Shown one piece after another: positions 1 to 7,154 of a stretch of DNA of 7,628 bases. Numbering within the stretch: position 1 is the stretch's first letter; every line of letters starts with the position of its first letter. Origin of the DNA: Rhodospirillales bacterium. GTDB taxonomy: Bacteria; Pseudomonadota; Alphaproteobacteria; Rhodospirillales; Defluviicoccaceae. The translations under genes and the position numbers were made by a program. Under the pieces are notes generated by a model. It was not told the DNA's origin, did not search any database, and worked only from the letters and a program-made list of their open reading frames with translations. The stretch covers positions 1 through 7,628 of the forward strand of contig JAUXFS010000069.1 in the NCBI GenBank assembly GCA_030622775.1, given 5' to 3'.

Positions 1-107
1 CGCCGCTTCCGCAACGCATCCATGATGCCGTCGACCGGGATTTCGCTCCCCAACACACCGAATGAATTTGCACGACCGCAAGGCTGAGAACGGAGCCGCG
101 GCTGGTA
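1..107. other. Left flank downstream of the pump operon; no gene confidently called
   Basis: This stretch follows the TAA stop of the RND pump. No hairpin followed by a T-run is visible on the minus strand; the perfect palindrome AGCCGCGGCT (94-103) has no loop and no T-tract. On the minus strand the frame stays open from the pump stop to the window edge, and positions 56-3 show strong G/C third-position bias and purine-rich first positions (reading VLGSEIPVDGIMDALRKRR). That could be the beginning of another minus-strand gene, with GTG at 56, TTG at 53 or ATG at 23 as possible starts. None of these has a convincing Shine-Dalgarno. It is too short to assign. Confidence 0.3.
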
Positions 108-3100
108 TTACTCCGCCGCCTCGCGCACTTCCGTCGGCTTGAGGTGGCGGGCGCGGCGGCGGCGGCGCCAGGCGGCGGCGTTGGCCTTGAGCATCAGCGC
201 CGACGGGGTGACCACCAGGGTCAGGATCGTCGAGAACCCGAGGCCGAAGACGATGGCGGTGGCGATCTGGGTCCACCACTGGGTCGCCGGCGCGCCGACC
301 GAGACGTGGCGGGCGATGAAGTCGATGTTGACCCCGAACACCAGCGGCATCAGCCCGAGCATGGTGGTGATCGTCGTCAGCATCACCGGCCGGAGACGCT
401 GGGCGCCGGTCTGCAGCACCGCTTCCAGCGGCGGATGCCCGGCCTCGCGGAGCCGGTCGTAGGTGTCGATCAGCACGATGTTGTTGTTGACGACGATCCC
501 GGCCAGGGCGATGACGCCGATGCCGCCCATGACGATGCCGAACGGCTGCCCGGTGACCAGAAGCCCGATGAACACCCCGATCGTCGACATCACCACCGCG
601 CTGAGGATGAGGAACGCCGAGTAGAAGCTGTTGAACTGGGTGATCAGGATGATCGCCATCAGGAACACCGCCAGACCGAACGCCTTGGTGAGAAACGCCT
701 GCGCCTTCTTCTGTTCCTCGTCCTCGCCCTTGAAGCGGACCTCGACGCGGGGATCGAGGCCGGCGCCGGCCAGCCACGCCTGGAACTCCCGGACCATGTC
801 GTCGGCGAGCACGCCCTCGGCGACGTCGGCCTTGACGGTCATCACCCGGCGGCCGTCGGTGCGGAACACCGAGCCGACCCGCGGCTCCGCGACCAGCTCG
901 ACGAAGTTGCCGACCGGAACCGCGCCGGCGGCGCCGCCGATGCGAATCGAGTCAAGCATGTCGATGGTCCGGTACTCGGCCGGGTAGCGGACGCGGATGT
1001 CGATCTCCTCGTCGCTGTCGTCCGGCCGGTATTCCCCGGCCTTGATGCCGGTGGTCACCATCTGCACCGCCTGGCCGAGGAGGCGGACGTCGATGCCGTA
1101 TTTCGCCGCCTGGGCGCGGTCGATCCGCACCTCCCAGTCGATGCCGGGCAGTGGCCGGCTGTCCTCGATGTTGAGCAGGCCGTCGATGCGATCGAGACCG
1201 GCGAGCACCCGTTCCACCGCCGGTTCGAGCAGCTCCGGGAACCGCGACGCCAGCTCCACCTGCACCGGCTTGCCGATCGGCGGCCCCGCTTCTTCCTCGC
1301 GCGGATCGACGAACACCCCGGCGATGCCGGCGGTGCGCGCCTCGACCTCGGCGAGGATCTCCTTGGCCGGGCGGCGAAGTTCCCAGTCGACGAACTCGAG
1401 GGTGACGGTGCCGATGATGTCCTCGGCCTCCTCGCCGCGCGCGGGCGTGCCGGTGCGGGCGTAGATCGTCTCGAATTCGCCCATGTCGAGGATGCGCCGC
1501 TCCACTTCTCGCAGGATGGCATCCTTTTCGTAGGCCGATAGGTTGCCGCGGGCGCGAACCTGCAGCTTGGCGACGTTCGGCTCGACGTCGGGGAAGAACT
1601 CGATGCCCTTGCCGAACTGGGCGTAGGCGACCTGGACCGCGACCAGCAGCACCACGGCGGCGATCAGGATCTTGCCGGGATGGCGGAGCGCCGCCTCCAG
1701 CACTTTCAGGTATGTCCCGGTAAAGCCGTGGATTTCGGAGAGGTGGCCGCTCTCGCCGCCGGCGAGGTTGCGCATCGCCTGGGGATCGGCGGTTCCCGGC
1801 TTGCCGACGAAGCTGCCGAGGGTCGGCACGAACACCAGCGCCATCAGCAGCGACGCCGACAGGGTCGCCAGCAGGGTGATCGGCAGGAACTTCATGAACT
1901 CGCCGACGATGCCGGGCCAGAACACCAGCGGCAGGAATGCCGCCAACGTCGTCGCGGTGGAGGCGATGATCGGCCACGACATCCGCTTGGCGGCGAGGGC
2001 GTAGGCGCGCCGCGGGGGCTCGCCCTCGACCATCTTGCGGTCGGCAAGCTCGGTGACGACGATGGCGCCGTCGACCAGCATCCCCACCGCCAGGATCAGC
2101 GCGAACAGGACGACCATGTTGATGGTCATCCCCAGCGCGGTCAGCACCAGGATCCCGGTCAGGAACGACCCCGGAATGGCGATGCCGACCAATGCCGCCG
2201 ATCGGACGCCGAGCGCCGCGACGACGACGATCATCACCAGGATGACGGCGAACACCACGCTGTTCTGCAGGTCGTTGAGCATGGTGCGGATCCTGTCCGA
2301 CTTGTCCTGGGTGAAGGCGACGTGCACCGCCTCGCGGAGCCCCTGCGGCCACGCCGAACGCTCCGCCTCGACCACCCGGCGCACCGCCTCGACGGTTTCG
2401 ATCAGGTTCTCGCCGGCGCGCTTGGAGACCTCGAGGGCGATCGCCGGGCGGCCGTCGACCCGGGCGAAGCCCTTGCGGTCCTTGAAGGTGCGGCGCACCT
2501 CGGCGATGTCGCGGAGCTGGACGACGGCGTCGCCTTCGACGCGGATCGGCAGGGTCATGATATCGTCGACGGTCTCGAACAGGCCCGGCACCTTCACCGA
2601 AAACCGGCCGCGGCCGGTGTCCTGGGCGCCGGCGGCGACGAGAAGATTGTTGCTGGCGACCATGTCGACGGCGTCGCCGGCGGTCAGGCCGTAGCTTTCC
2701 ACCTCGAACGGGTCGATGAGAATCTCGACCAGTTCCTCGCGGTCGCCGGCGATGTCCGCCTCGAGGACGCTGGAGATGGTCTCGATCCGGTCCCTGAGGT
2801 CGCGGGCGAGGCGAAACAGGGTGCGCTCAGGCACGTCGCCCGAAAGGGTGACCACCACCACCGGGAACAGGCTGAAATTGACCTCGCTGACCACCGGTTC
2901 CTCGGTGTCATCGGGAAGTTCGGGCTTGGCCTGGTCGACCTTGTCGCGCACGTCCTGGAGGGCGGCGTCGGCGTCGAACCCGGCCTCGAACTCGAGGAGC
3001 ACGTAGGCGCCGCTCTCGTAGCCCTTGGAGCGCATCTCCTTGACGCCCTCGATCGAGCGCAGCTCGATCTCCATAGGTCGGATCAGCAGCCGCTCCGCGT

Positions 3101-3272
3101 CCTCGGGCGAGATGCCCTCGTGCCTCATCGACACGTAGATGATCGGGATGTTGATGTCCGGCTCCGACTCCTTCGGGATCTCGACGAAGGCGATGGTGCC
3201 GGCGACCAGGACCAGGAACAGCGCCGAGAGAACCGTGCGCGATCGCGCGAACGCGGTTTCGATCAGCGCCAT
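108..3272 (-). CDS. RND-family efflux pump, inner-membrane permease subunit (AcrB/HAE1-like)
   Basis: This is the proton-driven inner-membrane pump of a tripartite efflux system, 1054 aa and thus the usual length for the HAE1/AcrB family. It has the duplicated RND layout: TM1 (about 11-30), a first periplasmic porter region (about 40-330), TM2-TM6 (about 337-490), TM7 (about 533-552), a second porter region (about 560-860) and TM8-TM12 (about 863-1028), then a basic cytoplasmic tail (RRRRRR at 1036-1041). TM4 reads GMLVDGAIVV, with D401 matching AcrB D407 but G402 in place of D408. TM10 reads GIVVNNNIVLID, with N929 where AcrB has K940. The relay is therefore altered, while the rest of the fold looks intact. 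The start ATG (3272-3270) shares its A with the adaptor's TGA stop, which suggests coupled translation; a weak GGGA lies 8 nt upstream. Substrate cannot be told from sequence. No outer-membrane factor is encoded nearby. Family assignment is secure; drug, solvent or other specificity is unknown. Confidence 0.95.
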   Translation of the reverse strand: MALIETAFARSRTVLSALFLVLVAGTIAFVEIPKESEPDINIPIIYVSMRHEGISPEDAERLLIRPMEIELRSIEGVKEMRSKGYESGAYVLLEFEAGFDADAALQDVRDKVDQAKPELPDDTEEPVVSEVNFSLFPVVVVTLSGDVPERTLFRLARDLRDRIETISSVLEADIAGDREELVEILIDPFEVESYGLTAGDAVDMVASNNLLVAAGAQDTGRGRFSVKVPGLFETVDDIMTLPIRVEGDAVVQLRDIAEVRRTFKDRKGFARVDGRPAIALEVSKRAGENLIETVEAVRRVVEAERSAWPQGLREAVHVAFTQDKSDRIRTMLNDLQNSVVFAVILVMIVVVAALGVRSAALVGIAIPGSFLTGILVLTALGMTINMVVLFALILAVGMLVDGAIVVTELADRKMVEGEPPRRAYALAAKRMSWPIIASTATTLAAFLPLVFWPGIVGEFMKFLPITLLATLSASLLMALVFVPTLGSFVGKPGTADPQAMRNLAGGESGHLSEIHGFTGTYLKVLEAALRHPGKILIAAVVLLVAVQVAYAQFGKGIEFFPDVEPNVAKLQVRARGNLSAYEKDAILREVERRILDMGEFETIYARTGTPARGEEAEDIIGTVTLEFVDWELRRPAKEILAEVEARTAGIAGVFVDPREEEAGPPIGKPVQVELASRFPELLEPAVERVLAGLDRIDGLLNIEDSRPLPGIDWEVRIDRAQAAKYGIDVRLLGQAVQMVTTGIKAGEYRPDDSDEEIDIRVRYPAEYRTIDMLDSIRIGGAAGAVPVGNFVELVAEPRVGSVFRTDGRRVMTVKADVAEGVLADDMVREFQAWLAGAGLDPRVEVRFKGEDEEQKKAQAFLTKAFGLAVFLMAIILITQFNSFYSAFLILSAVVMSTIGVFIGLLVTGQPFGIVMGGIGVIALAGIVVNNNIVLIDTYDRLREAGHPPLEAVLQTGAQRLRPVMLTTITTMLGLMPLVFGVNIDFIARHVSVGAPATQWWTQIATAIVFGLGFSTILTLVVTPSALMLKANAAAWRRRRRARHLKPTEVREAAE

Positions 3273-4393
3273 CAGGACCGTCCCGCCGCCGCCGCTTCCG
3301 ACCCGACCGCCGAGCCGACCTCGGCGACCGGCCGCACCCGCTGGCCGTCGCGCACGAACTCCTGGCCGACGGTGATCAGGGTCACCCGTTCCGGCAGCCC
3401 GGCGAGCCAGACGCCCTCGGGCGTGTCGGCGACGATGACGACCCGGCGAAAGGCGACGCGGTCGTCGTCCCCGACCACCTTGACGCCGACCACGCCGTCG
3501 TCGTTGAGGGTGAGGATCGCCGGCGTCACCCGGTGGGCGAGGATTTCGTCCTGGCGCAGCCGGACCTCGGCGGTGATGCCTTCGCCGATCGTCGCGTCCG
3601 GATTGGCGACCTCGATCTCGACCCGGAAGGTCCGGGTGGTCGAACTCGCGGTGCGGGCGACATAGCGGACGCTACCGCGTACCTGTTCCCCGGTGACCAG
3701 CCGGATGTCGGCCTGGTCTCCGACCCGGACGCGTCCGCCGTCGCGTTCGGTCACCTCGCAAACGACGACGATCGGATCGAGGTCGACCACCTCGGCGACG
3801 ATGCTGCTGCTCATGTTCCTCCCGGACTGCAAGTAGTCGCCGACCTCGACCATCAGGTCGTCGACGATGCCGTCGAAGGGAGCACGGATCGTGGTGCGCT
3901 CGATGTCCAGCTTGATGGCGGCCAACTGGGCGCGGGCTTCCTCCAGAGACGCCTGATCCTCGGCCTTCTTGATGTCGGCAACGAAGCCGGACTTGGCCAG
4001 CTTCTGCGAGGCGCGGTAGGCCACGCGGCGATGCTCGACCGATGCTTCGGCGCGTTTCAGCCGGGCCTCGCGGTCGTCCATGCTCAACCGGACGATGACG
4101 TCGCCGGCATTCACCCTGGCGCCCTTGTCGACGACCTTGTCGACGATCCGCCCGCCGGTCTCGGCGCGCACCTCCACCCGGCGATCGGCCTCGGTCCGGC
4201 CGAACAGCGAGAGCTGCCTTGCCCGCGCCTCGGCGACAACCGTCCGCACCTGCACGGCCGGAACCACGGGCTCCGCCGAAACATCGGCCTCCCTGACCGC
4301 TTGCGGCTCGCCGTCGCCGCCGATCAGGCCGGTCAGCAGCCAGGCGCCGACGACAACGGCGATGGCGCCGGCGATCAGATAAGAGCTTTTCAC
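3272..4393 (-). CDS. RND efflux periplasmic adaptor subunit (membrane fusion protein)
   Basis: This is the adaptor that bridges the RND pump to an outer-membrane channel, 373 aa. An N-terminal hydrophobic segment (about 5-24) serves as signal or membrane anchor. There is no lipobox cysteine near it (the only Cys is C212), so unlike AcrA/MexA it is probably not a lipoprotein. The two halves of the lipoyl-like domain are visible at about 77-103 (ETGGRIVDKVVDKGARVNAG) and 169-188 (IRAPFDGIVDDLMVEVGDYL). They flank a charged alpha-helical hairpin (about 105-166). A beta-barrel domain (about 206-283) and a membrane-proximal domain follow. The start is GTG at 4393, chosen because of a good Shine-Dalgarno just upstream. 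The gene begins 23 nt after the padR stop and its TGA overlaps the pump's ATG by one base. The layout marks a three-gene operon in which adaptor and pump work as one unit. Family is secure; substrate is unknown. Confidence 0.93.
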   Translation of the reverse strand: MKSSYLIAGAIAVVVGAWLLTGLIGGDGEPQAVREADVSAEPVVPAVQVRTVVAEARARQLSLFGRTEADRRVEVRAETGGRIVDKVVDKGARVNAGDVIVRLSMDDREARLKRAEASVEHRRVAYRASQKLAKSGFVADIKKAEDQASLEEARAQLAAIKLDIERTTIRAPFDGIVDDLMVEVGDYLQSGRNMSSSIVAEVVDLDPIVVVCEVTERDGGRVRVGDQADIRLVTGEQVRGSVRYVARTASSTTRTFRVEIEVANPDATIGEGITAEVRLRQDEILAHRVTPAILTLNDDGVVGVKVVGDDDRVAFRRVVIVADTPEGVWLAGLPERVTLITVGQEFVRDGQRVRPVAEVGSAVGSEAAAAGRS

Positions 4394-4398
4394 CCGTG

Positions 4399-4405
4399 TC
4401 CCCTC
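4399..4405 (-). promoter_or_regulatory. Shine-Dalgarno of the adaptor gene, supporting its GTG start
   Basis: On the minus strand GAGGGGA lies 5 nt before the GTG at 4393-4391. This purine run supports the GTG start, which directly precedes the basic and hydrophobic signal or anchor segment. It falls in the 23-nt gap after padR, so the adaptor can be translated from the padR transcript. Confidence 0.6.
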
Positions 4406-4416
4406 GTGGGCGGCGG

Positions 4417-5007
4417 TTACTCGGCGGCGCGCGGCGTTTCCGCGCCGCGTTCGCCGCCCCCGCCCTCATCGACTGCGTCTTCATCGACGACGTCGCCCGC
4501 CCCGAACAGAACCCCCCTGCTGTTCTCCATGTAGTCGACGATGGCGCGGGACACCGCGAGCCCCAGCCCGTGAACGAATTTGCGGTCGCGGCCGGCCACG
4601 GTGCAATCGGGGTCGGAGAGACAGTCGACCTTGGCGCGATGAACGGCGAGGTGGCGTTGGTAGACCTCGCCGAGATGATCGGGGTCGAGGAGATCGCCGA
4701 AAAACATCATGAAGATCGCCTCGGACCGGTAGCTGTCGGGGCTCGGAGCCTTGTGCAGCTCGCGCCGGAACGCCCGACGCCCGGCCTCGGTGAGGCTGTA
4801 GACCTTCTTGTCGGGCCGTCCCTCCTGCGCCATCTCCGTGCAGGTGACCAGGCCATCGGCGAGCAGGGTGCCGAGCGCCGGGTAGATCGAGCCGAAACCG
4901 GCGGCATGAAAATGGGAGAACGGCCCTTCCTCGAAGTGCTTCTTGATTTCGTAACCGCTGGCGTCGCCCAGTACGAGCACGCCGAGACAGAGGGTTTTGA
5001 CGTCCAT
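4417..5007 (-). CDS. PadR-family transcriptional regulator
   Basis: This is a winged-helix transcription factor of the PadR family, 196 aa from the ATG at 5007. The N-terminal DNA-binding domain (about 1-82) has the family's hallmarks: LGVLVLGDASGYEIKKHF (8-25), the recognition-helix region FGSIYPALGTLLADGLV (38-54) and the wing with KKVYSLTEAGRRAF (67-80). The C-terminal part (about 90-165) fits the helical dimerisation domain of the longer PadR proteins. The last 25 residues are acidic and Gly-rich (from about 172) and look disordered. An in-frame GTG at 5031 would add 8 residues (MLGPAGCS). ATG is preferred because the family motif begins right there and GGGA lies 6 nt upstream. As first gene of the pump operon, and downstream of a perfect inverted repeat, it is most likely an autorepressor that also controls the pump, relieved by a ligand. 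PadR proteins commonly govern efflux or phenolic-stress genes; the ligand here is unknown. Confidence 0.9.
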   Translation of the reverse strand: MDVKTLCLGVLVLGDASGYEIKKHFEEGPFSHFHAAGFGSIYPALGTLLADGLVTCTEMAQEGRPDKKVYSLTEAGRRAFRRELHKAPSPDSYRSEAIFMMFFGDLLDPDHLGEVYQRHLAVHRAKVDCLSDPDCTVAGRDRKFVHGLGLAVSRAIVDYMENSRGVLFGAGDVVDEDAVDEGGGGERGAETPRAAE

Positions 5008-5067
5008 GGAGCATCCCGCCGGCCCGAGCACAAAGCGCGCATGCCCAGGCTTCCAAGTTTATCGATC

Positions 5068-5094
5068 CGATATATATAGAACAGATATATATCG
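5068..5094. promoter_or_regulatory. Candidate PadR operator: perfect 10-bp inverted repeat, 7-nt spacer
   Basis: CGATATATAT (5068-5077), 7 nt (AGAACAG), then ATATATATCG (5085-5094) form a perfect inverted repeat centred at 5081, in an AT-rich island within otherwise GC-rich DNA. A third similar tract, AATATATTT, starts at 5099. The three tracts start at 5069, 5084 and 5099, exactly 15 bp apart. PadR-family proteins bind AT-rich palindromes near their own promoters, and this one lies about 60-87 bp upstream of the padR start codon. Binding is inferred from position and symmetry only. Confidence 0.6.
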
Positions 5095-5100
5095 CTTCAA
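5073..5100 (-). promoter_or_regulatory. Putative promoter of the padR-adaptor-pump operon
   Basis: On the minus strand TTGAAG (5100-5095) is followed after 16 nt by TATATA (5078-5073), each matching 4 of 6 bases of the sigma70 consensus. Alternative registers of the TA-rich -10 are possible, for example 5076-5071 with an 18-nt spacer. The inverted repeat overlaps the spacer and the -10, so a bound regulator would block RNA polymerase. The predicted 5' untranslated leader is about 60 nt. Confidence 0.4.
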
Positions 5101-5160
5101 TATATTTGTTGCGGCGGGGCCCGGCGCGCCTCGGCACCGGGACGAAAACCGGCGGTCAAA

Positions 5161-5190
5161 TTGACGGGTCCGTGAACCTCCATTTATACT
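5161..5190 (+). promoter_or_regulatory. Sigma70-like promoter of the acyl-CoA dehydrogenase gene
   Basis: TTGACG (5161-5166) and TATACT (5185-5190) are separated by 18 nt; each matches 5 of 6 consensus bases. Transcription would start near 5197, giving a short leader of roughly 22 nt before the ATG at 5219. The -35 lies 67 bp from the edge of the inverted repeat, so a repressor bound there would not directly cover this promoter. Confidence 0.6.
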
Positions 5191-5204
5191 CCCCTGCCCA
5201 GAAC

Positions 5205-5209
5205 AAGGA
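5205..5209 (+). promoter_or_regulatory. Shine-Dalgarno of the acyl-CoA dehydrogenase gene
   Basis: AAGGA ends 9 nt before the ATG at 5219, a normal spacing. It fixes the start of this reading frame. Confidence 0.6.
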
Positions 5210-5218
5210 TCGACAGCG

Positions 5219-7015
5219 ATGACATCCTACGCCGCGCCCCTCGCCGACATGCGCTTCGTCATCAACGAATTGGCGGAGCTGAGCTCCGTCACCGCGCTCC
5301 CCGATTGCGCCGAGGTCACTCCCGACCTGGTGGATGCGATCCTGGAAGAGGCGGGCCGGTTCGGCGCGGAAGTCCTGGCCCCACTGAACGCCGCCGGCGA
5401 CCGGCAGGGGTGCACGTTCGAAAACGGCGTGGTCCGGACCCCGGATGGCGTCATCGAAGCCTATGGCCAGTTCGTCGAAGGCGGCTGGAACAGCGTACCC
5501 TTCGACCCCGAATACGGCGGACAGGGACTGCCCGCCCTGATCTCCACGGCGGTCGCGGAAGTCTGGACCGCCGCCAACATGGCGTTCGGACTGTGCCCGA
5601 TGCTGACCCAGGCGGCGGCGGAGCTGCTGCACGCCCAGGGAAGCGAGTGGATCAAGGCGACCTACCTGCCGAAAATGGTGTCCGGCGAATGGACGGGCTC
5701 CATGAACCTGACCGAGCCGCAAGCGGGATCGGACCTCGGCCGGGTGCGCGCGAAAGCGGTACCCGACGGCGAGCACTACCGGATATCCGGCCAGAAAATC
5801 TTCATCACCTACGGCGAGCACGACTTGGCCGACAACATCATTCACATGGTGCTGGCGCGCATCCCCGATGCGCCGCCCGGGGTCAGGGGCATTTCCCTGT
5901 TTGTGGTTCCCAAGTTCCTGGTCAACGACGACGGCGGCCTGGGTGCGCGCAACGATGCCCGCTGCGTCTCCATCGAGCACAAGCTCGGCATCAATGCCAG
6001 CCCGACCGCGGTGATGTCGTTTGGCGACGACGACGGGGCCATAGGCTATCTGGTCGGCGAGGAAAACCGCGGCCTCGAGCACATGTTCCTGATGATGAAC
6101 AACGCCCGCCTCGCGGTCGGACTGGAAGGCGTCGGCATCGCCGATCGCGCCTATCAGCAGGCGCGCGACTACGCGATGGAACGGGTCCAGAGCGCGCTCA
6201 TCGGCGGCGACGATCCGTCGCCGGTGACCATCGTTCACCATCCCGATGTCCAGCGCATGCTGATGACGATGAAGTGCCAGACCGAGGCGGCCCGGGCGCT
6301 TGCCTACTATGTTGCCGCCTCGCTCGATATCGCCCGGCGGCATCAGGATCCGGAGATTTGCCGTGATCGCCAGGGGCTCGCCGATCTGCTCACCCCGGTG
6401 GTGAAGGCCTGGTGCAGCGACATTGGTATCGAGGTCGCCAACATCGGCATCCAGGTCCATGGCGGCATGGGCTACATCGAGGAGAGCGGCGCGCCGCAGC
6501 ATCTGCGCGACGCCCGGATCGCCTCCATCTACGAAGGCACCAACGGCATCCAGGCCATCGACCTGGTCGGCCGCAAGGTGGCGAGGGATAACGGCGCCGC
6601 GGCGACGGCGTTCATCGCCAAGGTACGCCAGTTGGACCACGATCTCGGCGAGGTCGAAGGCGAGGACGTCGCGGCCATTCGCGTTCACCTGCGCCGCGCG
6701 GCGAAGGATCTGGCGGAAGCCTCCGACTGGTTGCTCGAGACCTTTGCCGGAAACCCCCGCCGCGTCACCGCGGGCGCCGCTCACTATTTGAGGCTGACGG
6801 GGATCGTCGCCGGCGGCTGGCTGATGGCCAAGGCGGCGATGATCGCGGAACGACACCTCGCGGCCGGCGACGGGGATCCGGCGTTCCTGCGCGCCAAGCT
6901 GATCTCGGCGCGCTACTTCGCCGACAATTTCCTGACCCAGAGCGGGGCTCTCAAGGTGATGTTCAAGGAAGGCGCGGCGGCGCTGGAGGAGTTGGATCCG
7001 GAACGGTCGTTCTGA
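5219..7015 (+). CDS. Acyl-CoA dehydrogenase, large ~600-aa type with extra C-terminal domain (DmdC/FadE5-like)
   Basis: This is a cytoplasmic FAD enzyme that oxidises an acyl-CoA to the trans-2-enoyl-CoA and passes electrons to electron-transfer flavoprotein, 598 aa. After an N-terminal helical region (about 35-150) comes the FAD/substrate motif WTGSMNLTEPQAGSDLG (158-174), then the middle beta-domain (about 160-275; YRISGQKIFITYGEHD at 187-202). The C-terminal helical domain holds GIQVHGGMGYIEE (410-422) and DARIASIYEGTNGIQ (431-445). E439 in YEGT is the expected catalytic base. Residues about 465-595 are an added helical domain absent from short-chain and medium-chain enzymes (~380-400 aa). 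It is typical of the large group that includes 3-methylmercaptopropionyl-CoA dehydrogenase (DmdC) and mycobacterial FadE5. Substrate cannot be fixed from sequence, and many members act in ordinary fatty-acid beta-oxidation. The gene is divergent from the padR operon with its own promoter; no ETF, hydratase or thiolase gene is adjacent. Confidence 0.93.
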   Translation: MTSYAAPLADMRFVINELAELSSVTALPDCAEVTPDLVDAILEEAGRFGAEVLAPLNAAGDRQGCTFENGVVRTPDGVIEAYGQFVEGGWNSVPFDPEYGGQGLPALISTAVAEVWTAANMAFGLCPMLTQAAAELLHAQGSEWIKATYLPKMVSGEWTGSMNLTEPQAGSDLGRVRAKAVPDGEHYRISGQKIFITYGEHDLADNIIHMVLARIPDAPPGVRGISLFVVPKFLVNDDGGLGARNDARCVSIEHKLGINASPTAVMSFGDDDGAIGYLVGEENRGLEHMFLMMNNARLAVGLEGVGIADRAYQQARDYAMERVQSALIGGDDPSPVTIVHHPDVQRMLMTMKCQTEAARALAYYVAASLDIARRHQDPEICRDRQGLADLLTPVVKAWCSDIGIEVANIGIQVHGGMGYIEESGAPQHLRDARIASIYEGTNGIQAIDLVGRKVARDNGAAATAFIAKVRQLDHDLGEVEGEDVAAIRVHLRRAAKDLAEASDWLLETFAGNPRRVTAGAAHYLRLTGIVAGGWLMAKAAMIAERHLAAGDGDPAFLRAKLISARYFADNFLTQSGALKVMFKEGAAALEELDPERSF

Positions 7016-7154
7016 GAGTCCGGCTCCTTTTCCCCGTTGCTCTTAGCACCTGCGGGAAGCGGTCGCCGGCGGTGCCCGAAGGACAGGGCTTATACCTTGA
7101 TTCTCGTGCCTTATTCCTTCACTTTCAAGAATCGGTAGAGGACGGTGAGAGGCA

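Noticed and set aside
144..1541. Plus-strand open frame (465 codons) and its relatives inside the pump gene
   Set aside because: It is a shadow of the RND gene, low in complexity and without a family motif or an upstream ribosome site.
1680..3665. Long plus-strand open frame (661 codons) opposite the pump and adaptor genes
   Set aside because: It lies antisense to two clear family members. Its translation is rich in Asp, His, Arg and Gly with no domain pattern, as expected for a mirror frame in GC-rich DNA.
5008..5031. Longer padR reading frame from GTG at 5031
   Set aside because: The eight added residues (MLGPAGCS) do not belong to the PadR fold, whose conserved sequence begins at the ATG at 5007 with a better-placed GGGA upstream.
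5156..6856. Minus-strand open frame (566 codons) opposite the acyl-CoA dehydrogenase
   Set aside because: The plus strand has complete acyl-CoA dehydrogenase motifs, a promoter and a Shine-Dalgarno. The antisense frame shows no recognisable domain and is a composition artefact.
7046..7075. GCACC...GGTGC inverted repeat after the acyl-CoA dehydrogenase stop, as a terminator
   Set aside because: The stem is only 5 bp with a 20-nt loop and no T-run follows, so it does not support an intrinsic terminator.
7090..7125. Promoter for the LptD-like gene (TTATAC at 7090 or TTGATT at 7097)
   Set aside because: TTATAC has no -35 partner in the GC-rich DNA upstream, and TTGATT has no acceptable -10 at 16-18 nt, so no promoter can be called.
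7097..7135. GATTCT...AGAATC inverted repeat in the leader of the LptD-like gene
   Set aside because: Six Watson-Crick pairs with a 23-nt loop are weak and could occur by chance; no family of leader elements is recognised.
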